A stretch of DNA of 64,000 nt. Origin: an uncultured Propionibacteriaceae bacterium. Lineage in GTDB: Bacteria > Actinomycetota > Actinomycetes > Propionibacteriales > Propionibacteriaceae. The stretch covers positions 1 through 64,000 of the forward strand of contig CALBCJ010000011.1 in the NCBI GenBank assembly GCA_937926975.1, given 5' to 3'. The translations under genes and the position numbers were made by a program. Shown here piece after piece: positions 43,169 to 50,986 of this stretch (the stretch's first letter is position 1; every line of letters starts with the position of its first letter). The notes beneath the pieces were generated by a model. The model did not search any database. It saw nothing but the letters and a program-made list of their open reading frames with translations, and had not been told where the DNA came from.

Positions 43169-43466
43169 CTACGGTGAGGCTGGCGGCTCGTGCCCGGAGA
43201 GCCTCCGGGCGGACCGGCGCAGGACCAGGGCAGTCCCGGCGGCGCCCCCGGCCAGCAGCAGCACCCCGCAGACGGTCGACGACCACCGCTCCGGCCAGGG
43301 CAGGATCGCTGGGGTGGTGAGCATTCCGACGGTGAAGGGCTCGGCCAGCGCCCCAGCGGGACCACGAGGCGGGCTGTCACGGCCAGCCGCCCGGAGCCAC
43401 AGGCCAGCCAGCCGACCATCCCCAGGGGAGCGCAGAGCGCCAGGTCCCGTCCCCGAACCTCATAGC
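43169..43466 (-). pseudogene. Frameshifted membrane protein remnant
   Basis: Read on the minus strand, one frame gives RDLALCAPLGMVGWLACG and LAVTARLVVPLG. After a one-base shift at a GGGG run (near 43336) another frame continues ALAEPFTVGMLTTPAI and STVCGVLLLAGGAAGTALVL, ending at 43169. Joined, they form three hydrophobic segments with a basic C-terminus, as in multi-pass transporters. No start or upstream part is present. This explains most of the 360-base gap between xylB and the next gene. Confidence 0.4.
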
Positions 43467-43481
43467 CACCCTGTTATGAGG
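43458..43481. repeat. Short inverted repeat at a gene boundary
   Basis: CCTCATA (43458-43464) and TATGAGG (43475-43481), seven bases each, ten apart. It straddles the stop codon of the foreign-looking gene at 43474. It may be a terminator or a junction scar. Confidence 0.4.
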
Positions 43482-43926
43482 GGAAGTCGGGTGGTGGGGG
43501 TGCGGGGAGGATGATGTCGCCGAAGTCGTCGAGGGCTTGGTTCATGACGTTGGGGTCGATCCAGGGTGGGGTGGGCAGGTGCCAGCCGGTGTGGTTGGTG
43601 GTCTCGACGAGGTGGTGGTGGTTGTCGAGGTGGGTGATGGTCCAGCGGGAGAGGTTGTGGGCGTGGTCGAGGTGCTCGGTGTGGGTGAGGTTGGTGGCGA
43701 GCTGGGGGATCCAGTCTTCGAGGTTGGGGTCTTCTATGGCGAGCATCCAGCCTTGGGGGGTGTCGACCCAGCTGGTGTAGGAGGGGCCTTCTCCGTCGTC
43801 GTCGGGGGGGAAGGCTTGGGCGAGTGACTCGGGTGTGACCGGGTCGGGGGTGATTAGGAGCAGGACGTTCTCTACGCCGTCTGGGGTGGCGGTGCGCCAG
43901 ATGCCTTCCCAGTCTGTGTCCACCAT
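43474..43926 (-). CDS. Hypothetical protein with foreign codon usage
   Basis: 150 residues, soluble, acidic, rich in Trp, His, Pro and Asn (for example TSWVDTPQGWMLAIEDPN, HLDHAHNLSRWTITHLDNHH). No family is recognised; size and composition resemble immunity-type or phage-associated proteins, a weak hint. Codon use is unlike its neighbours: Leu is mostly CTC and Pro mostly CCC, where native genes prefer CTG and CCG. The ATG at 43926 is chosen; a TTG six codons upstream is also open. Probably acquired by transfer. Confidence 0.65.
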   Translation of the reverse strand: MVDTDWEGIWRTATPDGVENVLLLITPDPVTPESLAQAFPPDDDGEGPSYTSWVDTPQGWMLAIEDPNLEDWIPQLATNLTHTEHLDHAHNLSRWTITHLDNHHHLVETTNHTGWHLPTPPWIDPNVMNQALDDFGDIILPAPPPPDFPS

Positions 43927-44073
43927 CCCACGATGGTCCCACAAGGCCCGTCAGGATTCGGAGCCGAGGGACGACGAACAGCGAGGAGCAGCACTACCCC
44001 ACGGGACGAGCCACCAGGGTGCGCTGAGGAGCCAGGTCCGTCCCGCTGGCACGCTGACTCCGGGCGCCAGGTG

Positions 44074-44895
44074 TCACAGGGTCGCGAGAAAGTCGAGGAC
44101 CGCCTGGTTCCACTGGTCGGCGTGGGAGACGTTGACCCCGTGCGGGCCGCCCTCGATCACGACGAGCCGGGCCTGATCAACCAGCTCTGGCATCCGGGCG
44201 CTGGACGCAGCCAGGGGTACGTTCTGGTCGCTGTCGCCGTGGATCACCAGCAGCGGCACGTCGATCCGGCGGCAGTCGTCGCGCAGGTCGGTGGCCCAGG
44301 ACAGGATCGTGGCCACCGCGGCCTGGGGGCTGGACTGCCGGGCGATCGCGACCGCTGCCTGCCGCTGCTCCTCGGTGACAGTGAGTCCGTCGCTGCTGCT
44401 GAAGAACCAGGTGCAGAACTGGTCGACGAAGCCCGGGTGGTCGTCGGCGCAGGCCGACGCCATCTCCTGGAAGCCCTCGTAGGGCATCGCCCCGTCGGGG
44501 TTGTCGTCGGTGATGCACAGAGCCGGGCAGATCGACCCGGACAGGATCGCCCCGGCGACCCGGCCGGAGCCGCGGCTGCCGAGGTAGCGGGCCACCTCGC
44601 CGCCACCCATCGAGAAGCCGAGGATCACCGCACCGGTCAGGTCGAGCTGGGTCAGCAGCGCGTCCAGGTCATCGGTCAGCGTGTCATAGCCGTAGTCGCC
44701 GTCGGGCTTGTCGGAGGCGCCGAAGCCGCGCCGGTCGTACGTGATCACCCGGTACCCGGCGTCGGCGAAGACCCGGGCGTTGTCGGCGAAGGCAGCGCCC
44801 GACAGCGGCCAGCCGTGGATCAGGACCAGGGGCCGGCCGGTGCCGGTGTCGGTGTAGCTGAGGCGTACGCCATCAGGGGTGGTCAGCGTCGGCAT
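44074..44895 (-). CDS. Alpha/beta hydrolase (non-haem chloroperoxidase-like)
   Basis: 273 residues of the alpha/beta hydrolase fold. The oxyanion loop is LVLIHGWPLSGAAF; DRRGFGASDKP follows; the nucleophile elbow is GFSMGGGE (Ser near 96). The acid is probably in IHGDSDQNVPL and the His in GGPHGVNVSH. This pattern matches cofactor-free haloperoxidase/esterase relatives; the substrate is not known. GGAGGG before the ATG. It lies 33 bases after the WYL regulator on the same strand and may be co-transcribed. Confidence 0.9.
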   Translation of the reverse strand: MPTLTTPDGVRLSYTDTGTGRPLVLIHGWPLSGAAFADNARVFADAGYRVITYDRRGFGASDKPDGDYGYDTLTDDLDALLTQLDLTGAVILGFSMGGGEVARYLGSRGSGRVAGAILSGSICPALCITDDNPDGAMPYEGFQEMASACADDHPGFVDQFCTWFFSSSDGLTVTEEQRQAAVAIARQSSPQAAVATILSWATDLRDDCRRIDVPLLVIHGDSDQNVPLAASSARMPELVDQARLVVIEGGPHGVNVSHADQWNQAVLDFLATL

Positions 44896-44928
44896 AGAAA
44901 CCCTCCTTGGTCCGGTCGTGGCCCGAGC

Positions 44929-45966
44929 CTAGCCGCCCTCCGATGCGGCAGCAGCACCGTGCTCGGGCGCTGAGGTGCCGCGGTGCCCGGTGCCCGGCGA
45001 CGACAGCTCCAGCAGCTCGCTGCCCAGGCGGGCCAGGGCAGCCCGTAGCGAGTCGCCGGACACCACCCGCAGCGAGGCGCCGAGCGTACGGCCGGTCCAC
45101 GCCACCCACCAGGCCAGGTCCTCGGCCTGGGAGGCGCCGACCCGCAGCCGGCCGGGCTCGTCGGCGACCACCTCGCCGTGGCGCCGGGGGACCATCGCCC
45201 GGACCCGGGCAGCGTCGCAGCCGAGCTCGACCACCGCCTGGTGCGGCCAGGCCTGCAGCTCGCGGCCCCGCAGCACCTGGCGGGCCGGCGGCGCCGTACG
45301 CGGCTCGAAGCCGAAGCTCAGCACCTGCGCCTGCTGGACCCGGTCCAGCCGGAAGATCCGCCAGTCGTCCCGGAGCCGGTCGTACCCGATCAGGTACCAG
45401 CGGCCGGCCTCGGCCAGCAGGGCCGCCGGCTCGACATCCCGCTCGGTGGTCACGCCGGCGTGGTCTCGGTACTCCAGCCGGACCAGCCGCCGGTCCCGCC
45501 GCGCCTGCGCTAGGTCGGTCATCAGCCGCCAGTCGACCTCCGGCCGCTCGGCGGGCAGCGTGGCCACCGCCTCGGTCAGCGCGGCCACCTGGGAGCGGGC
45601 CGGCCCCGGTAGCAGCTGGTGCAGCTTGACCAGGGCCCGCAGCGCCGCCTCCCCGATCGGGTCGGAGCCGTCGAGGGCTGCCATCCGCAGGCAGGCGACC
45701 ATCGCCACGGCCTCGTCGTCGTCCAGCAGCAGCGGCGGCAGGGTGCTGCCGCCCGTGATCCGGTACCCGCCACCGACTCCCGGGGCGGAGTCCACCCGGT
45801 AGCCGAGAGCCCGCAGCCGGGCGATGTCGCGCCGCACCGTACGAGGGTGGCTGCCGAGGCGCTCGGCCAGCTCCTCCCCGCTCCACACCGACCGGGACTG
45901 CAGCAGGCCCAGCAGCCGTAGCAACCGGCTCGTCGGATCAGTCACCTGAGCAGCGTGGCACGACAT
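44929..45966 (-). CDS. WYL-domain (YafY-type) transcriptional regulator
   Basis: 345 residues. The DeoR-like winged helix is at about 10-65 (RLLRLLGLLQSRSVWSGEEL, RTVRRDIARLRALGYRV). The WYL domain is at about 150-230 (RLVRLEYRDHAG, EPAALLAEAGRWYLIGYD, IFRLDRV), and a WCX-like C-terminal domain follows. The ATG at 45966 and the GTG at 45945 are both possible; the ATG is used. A perfect palindrome begins three bases upstream of the ATG and sits between this gene and the divergent DinB gene. Confidence 0.93.
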   Translation of the reverse strand: MSCHAAQVTDPTSRLLRLLGLLQSRSVWSGEELAERLGSHPRTVRRDIARLRALGYRVDSAPGVGGGYRITGGSTLPPLLLDDDEAVAMVACLRMAALDGSDPIGEAALRALVKLHQLLPGPARSQVAALTEAVATLPAERPEVDWRLMTDLAQARRDRRLVRLEYRDHAGVTTERDVEPAALLAEAGRWYLIGYDRLRDDWRIFRLDRVQQAQVLSFGFEPRTAPPARQVLRGRELQAWPHQAVVELGCDAARVRAMVPRRHGEVVADEPGRLRVGASQAEDLAWWVAWTGRTLGASLRVVSGDSLRAALARLGSELLELSSPGTGHRGTSAPEHGAAAASEGG

Positions 45967-45968
45967 GC

Positions 45969-45983
45969 GGACAGGATCTGTCC
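45969..45983. promoter_or_regulatory. Candidate WYL-regulator operator
   Basis: GGACAGGATCTGTCC is a perfect inverted repeat around GAT. It lies between the divergent WYL regulator and DinB genes and would cover the -35 of the latter (possible -10 CAGGGT at 45995-46000). A half-site CTGTC recurs at 45991. Confidence 0.6.
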
Positions 45984-46028
45984 TCAGTGCCTGTCAGGGT
46001 GCGCAGAGCTGAACGAAAGGAGACCCTC

Positions 46029-46601
46029 ATGTACCACCCCTCGGTTGACGACGAGCGCACCACGATCCGCCGTACCGTCGAGGTCCAGCTGGCCGCGGTC
46101 CGGGCCGCGGCGTACGGGCTGAGCGACGAGCAGCTGCGGGCCCGCCCGCTGGCCTCCGCGCTGTCCATCGCCGGGATCATCAAGCACTGCAGCTACGTGC
46201 TGGCTGGGCGGCTGGTCCAGCTCGAGCAGCCGGTCGCCCATCCACCCCGCTACGAGGACTTCTACGCCAGCTTCGCGCTGACCGAGGAGGAGTCCTTCGA
46301 GCAGGTGCTGGCCCGCTACGACGAGCTCGTCGCCGGGTACCTCAGCGCTCTGGAGGAGGTGGACCCGGGCGCCGAGGTCGAGGTCGGGCCGGCGCCCTGG
46401 TACGGGCGGGACGAGCCGGCCCGGGCAGCGCTGCGGTACCTGCTGCTGCAGGACATCGCGGAGCTCGCCCGGCACGCCGGGCACGCCGACTTGATCCGGG
46501 AGCAGATCGACGGGGCCTTGGCCGCCGGGCTGCTGGCCGCGGTCGAGCAGCTGCCACCGAACCCGTTCGTCACCCCCTGGAGGCCAGATCTGAGCAGGTG
46601 A
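46029..46601 (+). CDS. DinB-family protein (DUF664-like)
   Basis: 190 residues, all-alpha four-helix-bundle type. His residues that may bind metal are visible: IIKHCSYVL, then ELARHAGHADLIREQIDG near 145. The family includes thiol transferases (mycothiol and bacillithiol-dependent) and damage-inducible proteins; here the exact role is unknown. AAAGGAG lies seven bases before the ATG. It is divergent from the WYL regulator, which probably controls it, a common pairing in actinobacteria. Confidence 0.85.
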   Translation: MYHPSVDDERTTIRRTVEVQLAAVRAAAYGLSDEQLRARPLASALSIAGIIKHCSYVLAGRLVQLEQPVAHPPRYEDFYASFALTEEESFEQVLARYDELVAGYLSALEEVDPGAEVEVGPAPWYGRDEPARAALRYLLLQDIAELARHAGHADLIREQIDGALAAGLLAAVEQLPPNPFVTPWRPDLSR

Positions 46602-46747
46602 GACCGTCGAGGGTGGGGGCCGGTGCCGGCGTAGCCAGCGCCAGACAGCCCGTCGCTCTGGTCTTGTGGGTTCCGGCGCCAGCCGCTACGCTCAGGCTTG
46701 AAGACGTAGCTCCCCGCTTGCGGGACGCAGCTCGTTACATTTGAGCT

Positions 46748-46777
46748 GAAGGTCCGTCCCGTCCGGGGCGGGCCTTC
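46748..46777. terminator. Strong hairpin, probable terminator
   Basis: GAAGGTCCGTCCC (46748-46760) pairs with GGGGCGGGCCTTC (46765-46777) around a four-base loop, with two G-T pairs. It separates DinB from the HEPN-like gene. The 46602-46747 stretch holds no gene that I can support. Confidence 0.65.
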
Positions 46778-46788
46778 AGACATTTCGG

Positions 46789-46794
46789 TACAGT
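46789..46794 (+). promoter_or_regulatory. -10 box before the HEPN-like gene
   Basis: TACAGT ends six bases before a GTG at 46801, the leaderless pattern. Confidence 0.45.
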
Positions 46795-46800
46795 AGCCGT

Positions 46801-47568
46801 GTGGCTGACGGGTTGCAGGTGGCTGGACTTGCGAAAGCGCTTATTGATTTTTTGTGCGGGTCTACGGGAAGCGTCCATCGGTCATTCTTAGCCCCTCTCC
46901 GTCTACCCGAGCTTTTCGTCGGACCCTGGGGCAGGAGCACGGAGTGGCCCTGCTGGCCGTCGACCTTGAGTCAACTTTGCAGGACTGGTTCAGTAGTGAG
47001 ATCCGTGATGAGTATGCTGTAAAATCAGCGACGGCGGTTCTTGTGGAAATCCTCAACCAGTATGATCCAGTCTCTCTGGGGGTTGAAGGTATCGTTGACC
47101 ACGATGTGCTGATCACGAACCTGGAGGCGACGCACGCGTCGGCTATCGACAGTCTCAGCCCGGCTGCTCGGGTGGTACTTCGAAGAACTCTTCGGCAAGC
47201 CATGGCCGAGCTCTCGAGGCTGCTGCAGGCGAGCGATGCAGACGACATTCGGCGCCTGGCGTTTTCTTGTGCCCGCATCCACGCACCGTCGAGGCAAGCG
47301 CGTCCGTCGGCTGTGGAGGGCTTCCGTTTCCAGCGCCTTCAGGCTTCCTGCAGGCGATCCTGGCGTTGACCTGAGGCGCCACATCGACCATCTGGTTTGG
47401 GTCCGCAATCGTATTGCCCACTTAGAGCCAGTACTGTCGCGCAAGGCGAACTGGAGAACTTTGTACTCTATCCGGTATGTCTTGAACGCGGTCAGCCCCG
47501 AGGTCGGCGTGTGGCATGAGAAGCACCAGAGAATCAGCTACACGATTCGGAAGTGGCCGCTTCGCTGA
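46801..47568 (+). pseudogene. Frameshifted Abi-like/HEPN gene
   Basis: Three frames are used in turn. A GTG at 46801 opens the first (VADGLQVAGLAKALIDFL). A second frame is coding-like from about 46940 (GVALLAVDLESTLQDWFSSE, VLRRTLRQAMAELSRLLQAS). A third, from about 47245, gives FGAWRFLV, LWRASVSSAF and WVRNRIAHLEPVL, ending at 47568. The last part matches Abi-like proteins; RNRIAH is the Rx4H motif of HEPN RNases. A single indel near 47245 and another upstream break it. GC content and codons (more AT, GAT, CTT) differ from the surroundings, suggesting transfer. Confidence 0.6.
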
Positions 47569-48350
47569 GGCTGGGCAGGCCCGGAGGGCGTGAGGTCTCG
47601 GCGAAGGCTCGGGCGTTGTCCACCCAGGAGCGACTGAGGTTGCGGCGGGCGGCCTCGTGGGTGTCGGGGCCGCCGCCGATCACGTGGTCCTGGTCAGCGA
47701 AGAGACCTTCGACGCCGAGCCGGGCGACCAGGGCGGGGTCCGTCTTCCAGGAGCTGTCCCCGTACACGGTGTTGTCCATCCCGGCCCGGTGGTGGAACTC
47801 TGTGGCGGTCGCGCCGGGCAGCAGGCAGGTCACGACCACCCCGTACTCGCGCAGCTCTTCGCGCAGCCCCTCCGCGAACGACAGCATAAACGCCCTGGTC
47901 GGACCGTAGATCGACTCGTACGGGGTGGGCGTGGTCGCCGACAGCGAGGACGTGATCAGGATGTGTCCGCGACCCTGCTGGGCCATCAGCCGTACGACCG
48001 GCTTGGCGAGGCGGACCTGGCCGGTGACGTTCAGGCTCAGGAGGGCCAGCTCGTCGTCGAGGTCGGTGTCGAGGAAGGCGCCACCGAGACTGCGGCCGGC
48101 GTTGAGGACGGCGACATCCAGACCGCGGCCCAGCTGCTCCACACGGGACCAGACCTGCGCCACACCGTCAGCGGCGCCCAGGTCGGCCTGCACCGGGTAC
48201 GTGGTCACGCCCGGCAGCGCGGCACCCAGGTCGGCGACTCGGGTCGACGCGCCGACACCCACGATGTCGTACCCGCGACGAGCGAGGTTCGGCGGCGATC
48301 TCGCGACCGATACCCGCTGAGGCTCCGGTGACCAGCGCCAGAGGATGCAT
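47534..48350 (-). pseudogene. Frameshifted short-chain dehydrogenase
   Basis: The ATG at 48350, with GGAGGG before it, starts MHPLALVTGASAGIGREIAA, the cofactor loop of SDR enzymes. Near 48295 one extra base shifts the frame; the remainder (NLARRGYDIVGVGA, VAVLNAGRSLGG, ITSSLSATTPTPYESIYGPT, with Ser, and Tyr in the YESIYGPTRAF segment) continues in another frame to 47534. It could be a pseudogene or a sequencing error. The C-terminus overlaps the facing HEPN-like gene by 35 bases. Confidence 0.7.
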
Positions 48351-48457
48351 GAGGCCCTCCTAAGGTTCGACTCTGATGAGCTACGAGATAGTGAGCACCG
48401 GTCCGGCCCTGGCGGGGGACCGGCCACTGTGGCCGTACGAGAGCGGAGCCGTTCTCG

Positions 48458-48886
48458 TCAGCGGGACCAGCGTACGGCCAGAGCCACCGCCGCGGCGACC
48501 ACGAGCAGTGCCGCGACGAGGACGTCGACACCGCCCGCCGAGGAGAGCAGGCCGGTCCTGACGTGGACACCTACCGGGACCAGGGCGGCGACCAGGGCCG
48601 CGAGGGCCGCGATCAGCACCGGCGGCGGCCCGGGCACGGCAGCGTCAGGGCCGCTGTGGGAGCGCAGCCTCACCACCGCCCGGACCACGGACACCAGCCC
48701 CACAACGACTAGGGCACCCCCGGCGGGCAGGCCGAGGGACCACGGCAAGGTGACGATGAGCCCCATGCCCAGCACGGCCAGGGTGGCCCCGACCAGAGCC
48801 ATGGCCTCCAGGAGCCTGCGCTGCGTCATGCCACCCAGCCTGCGCTGCCGGTTCCTGCCGCGGCGACGAGGGCGAGGGGGACTCAT
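48458..48886 (-). CDS. Hypothetical small membrane protein
   Basis: 142 residues with a very basic start (PRPRRRGRNRQRR) and four hydrophobic segments (LLEAMALVGATLAVLGMGLI, GGALVVVGLVSVVRAVV, VLIAALAALVAALVPVGV, VDVLVAALLVVAAAVALAV). GGAGAG lies six bases before the ATG. No family is recognised. It follows the decaprenyl-phosphate enzyme on the same strand by 24 bases and is probably co-transcribed. Confidence 0.7.
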   Translation of the reverse strand: MSPPRPRRRGRNRQRRLGGMTQRRLLEAMALVGATLAVLGMGLIVTLPWSLGLPAGGALVVVGLVSVVRAVVRLRSHSGPDAAVPGPPPVLIAALAALVAALVPVGVHVRTGLLSSAGGVDVLVAALLVVAAAVALAVRWSR

Positions 48887-48910
48887 GAGGCTCTCCTGGG
48901 TCGGGTCTAG

Positions 48911-49828
48911 CTAGACCGGCCGGCCGAAGACCGCGATCCCCGTGGTCCCCAGCCACAGCAGCCCGAGCACGATCAGCACCGGGTCGTGCAGCACCACGTT
49001 CTCCGGCTCCCCGGCCGTGCCGCGGTCGATGTCGCGGGCGTACGAGAGCACCGCCAGGGTGAACGGGGCGATCGAGACCGCGGTCCACGGCACCGACCAG
49101 ACCGTGCGGGCGTGCTGCTCGAAGGCCCACAGGCAGTAGAAGGTGATCACCAGGGTCGCCGACAGGGCCCAGACGAAGCGCAGGTAGTGGGTCGAGTACG
49201 CCGCCAGCGACGGCCGGGTGCCGGCATCGGGGCCGAGCTCGACCAGCTCGGAGAACCGCTTCCCGGCCACCATGAACAGCGACCCGAACGAGGCCACCAG
49301 CAGGAACCACTGGCTGATGGGGATCCCGCTCGCCAGGCCGCCGGCCAGCGCCCGCAGCAGGAAGCCGACCGCCACCACCGCCAGGTCCACCACCGGCTGG
49401 TGCTTCAGCCACAGTGCGTAGCCGAGCTGCAGCACGACGTACACCACCAGCACCACCGCCAGCGGCACCGCGGTCACCAGGCCGATCCCGACCCCGGCCA
49501 GCAGGCACACCACCGCCATCGCCACCGCGACCGGCACCTTCAGCTCGCCGGAGGCGATCGGGCGGAACCGCTTGGTCGGGTGCTGGCGGTCCTCGGCCAC
49601 GTCGACAATGTCGTTGACCAGGTACACAAAGGAGCTGACTAGGGTAAACGCGGCCAGCGCCAGGAGGGTGCCGGTGAGCACCCGCAGGTCCAGCAGCCGA
49701 CCCGCGGCGAGCGGCGCGCTGAAGACCAGCACGTTCTTCACCCACTGCTTGGGGCGTACGGCTCGCAGCGGCGCCGGCAGTCGTGACCGGCGGCGCTGGG
49801 TCTCGGTGCTGTTCTGCTGCCCACTCAT
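48911..49828 (-). CDS. ubiA: Decaprenyl-phosphate phosphoribosyltransferase
   Basis: About 305 residues of the UbiA prenyltransferase superfamily, the DPPR synthase branch (Rv3806c-like). It moves phosphoribose to decaprenyl phosphate, the first step to the arabinose donor of the cell envelope. The branch motif RPKQWVKNVLVFSAPLAAG is near 23-41. The first metal motif is NDIVDVAEDRQHP and the second is around DIDRGTAGEPEN, with about nine membrane segments. ATG 49828 is used, nine bases after TACCGT; a GTG at 49849 is also open. It implies an arabinan-bearing or related envelope. Confidence 0.9.
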   Translation of the reverse strand: MSGQQNSTETQRRRSRLPAPLRAVRPKQWVKNVLVFSAPLAAGRLLDLRVLTGTLLALAAFTLVSSFVYLVNDIVDVAEDRQHPTKRFRPIASGELKVPVAVAMAVVCLLAGVGIGLVTAVPLAVVLVVYVVLQLGYALWLKHQPVVDLAVVAVGFLLRALAGGLASGIPISQWFLLVASFGSLFMVAGKRFSELVELGPDAGTRPSLAAYSTHYLRFVWALSATLVITFYCLWAFEQHARTVWSVPWTAVSIAPFTLAVLSYARDIDRGTAGEPENVVLHDPVLIVLGLLWLGTTGIAVFGRPV

Positions 49829-49893
49829 CGGATCTGTACGGTATCTCACCGGCCTCAGCCGCGTGGTCGTGCCGCGACCAGGGCGGGCCCGGC

Positions 49894-49899
49894 TAGCGT
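49894..49899 (+). promoter_or_regulatory. -10 box of small lipoprotein gene, leaderless
   Basis: TAGCGT ends six bases before the GTG at 49906; an earlier GTG at 49900 is directly adjacent and less likely. Confidence 0.55.
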
Positions 49900-49905
49900 G
49901 TGTCC

Positions 49906-50331
49906 GTGCGCCTCGTCCGAGCTCTCGCCCTGCCTGCCGTGCTGGGGGCGCTGCTGGCCGGTTGCGGGACTGTCTCGGCGACAGCCCCCAGCCCGGTGCC
50001 GACCAGCACGGCGGTGAGCGAGCCGGCGCCGCCGGGGACCGCCAGCCTGGCTGACCTGGGCTGGCGCAACGGGCCGGCGAGCCGGGTGCTGCTGCCCAGC
50101 GGGGTCTCGCTGAGCCGGCGGGTCGACCAGCCCAACGTGGTCTCGGCCTTCGGGTACGGCTCCGAGCACCAGCAGGTTCGTACGGTGCTGGCCGAGCAGC
50201 TGCCCCGCCGGGGCTGGCGGGTCACCGGCAGCGGGCCTGATGCGCTGGTCTTCGAGGACGACCAGTACCAGGGGACCTACACCGCCAGCGAGCGGGTCTG
50301 GGGGCTCACCATCCGGGTCCGGCCCCGCTGA
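49906..50331 (+). CDS. Small lipoprotein
   Basis: 141 residues. The signal peptide is RLVRALALPAVLGALLAGC, with a lipobox cysteine at about 20. A Pro/Ser/Thr linker and a 90-residue compact domain follow (RVLLPSGVSLSRRV, LAEQLPRRGWRVTGS, GLTIRVRP). No known family is clear. It is divergent from the DPPR synthase gene and convergent with maf. Leaderless GTG start inferred. Confidence 0.75.
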   Translation: MRLVRALALPAVLGALLAGCGTVSATAPSPVPTSTAVSEPAPPGTASLADLGWRNGPASRVLLPSGVSLSRRVDQPNVVSAFGYGSEHQQVRTVLAEQLPRRGWRVTGSGPDALVFEDDQYQGTYTASERVWGLTIRVRPR

Positions 50332-50367
50332 GGTGCGGCTCGACGGGCCGTGACGAGCCGGCCGGAG

Positions 50368-50982
50368 TCAGGCCGCAGGCCCCGGGGACCACAGGGAGTA
50401 CCAGGCCACCTGCAGGTCGGCCAGCATCATCCGCAGCAGCGGCAGGCTGATCCCCACCACGTTGTGCGGGTCGCCCTCGATCCGGGTGATGAAGGGACCG
50501 CCCCAGCCGTCGATGGTGAAGCCACCAGCGACGTGCTCCGGCTCGCCGGTCGCCGCGTACGCCTCGATCTCGGGGGTGCTGAGGTCAGCGAAGTGGACCG
50601 TGGTCGCGGCGCTCCGGGTCGCCCGCCGCTCCTGGCCGCCGGAGCGGACCACGACATGGTGGCCGGTGACCAGGCTGGCCTGCCGCCCGGTCAGCCGGTG
50701 CCAGAGCCTCACCGCGGCCTCGACCGAGCCAGGCTTCCCGTACGGCACGCCGTCGAGCTCCAGCACCGAGTCGCAGCCCACCACGACGACCTCGTCGTCG
50801 GCTGGCAGGGTGGCCGCGACCGCCTCGCACTTGAGCCGCGCCAGCTCGAGGACCAGGTCCTCAGGGTCGGTGGTCCGGACCGCCTTCTCGTCGACCTGGG
50901 AGACCAGGACCTGCGGCTCGATCCCGGCCCGTCGCAGGGTGCTGAGACGGGCCGGGGAGCGGGAGGCAAGAACCAGGCGCAC
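50368..50982 (-). CDS. maf: Maf-like nucleotide pyrophosphatase
   Basis: 204 residues. Maf/HAM1-like motifs: LASRSPARLSTLRRAG (N-terminal), VDEKAVRTTDPEDLVLELARLKCEA begins the substrate region, VVVGCDSVLELDGVPYGKP carries the catalytic Asp, and IEGDPHNVVGISLPLL is near the end. The family hydrolyses nucleotides such as dTTP, UTP or modified bases and prevents their misuse. The GTG at 50982 is four bases after the stop of the DUF937 gene, so the two form an operon. Confidence 0.92.
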   Translation of the reverse strand: MRLVLASRSPARLSTLRRAGIEPQVLVSQVDEKAVRTTDPEDLVLELARLKCEAVAATLPADDEVVVVGCDSVLELDGVPYGKPGSVEAAVRLWHRLTGRQASLVTGHHVVVRSGGQERRATRSAATTVHFADLSTPEIEAYAATGEPEHVAGGFTIDGWGGPFITRIEGDPHNVVGISLPLLRMMLADLQVAWYSLWSPGPAA

Positions 50983-50986
50983 CGGT

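Noticed and set aside
46690..46747. tRNA-like hairpins before the HEPN-like gene
   Set aside because: No cloverleaf, no T-loop consensus; only short GC stems.
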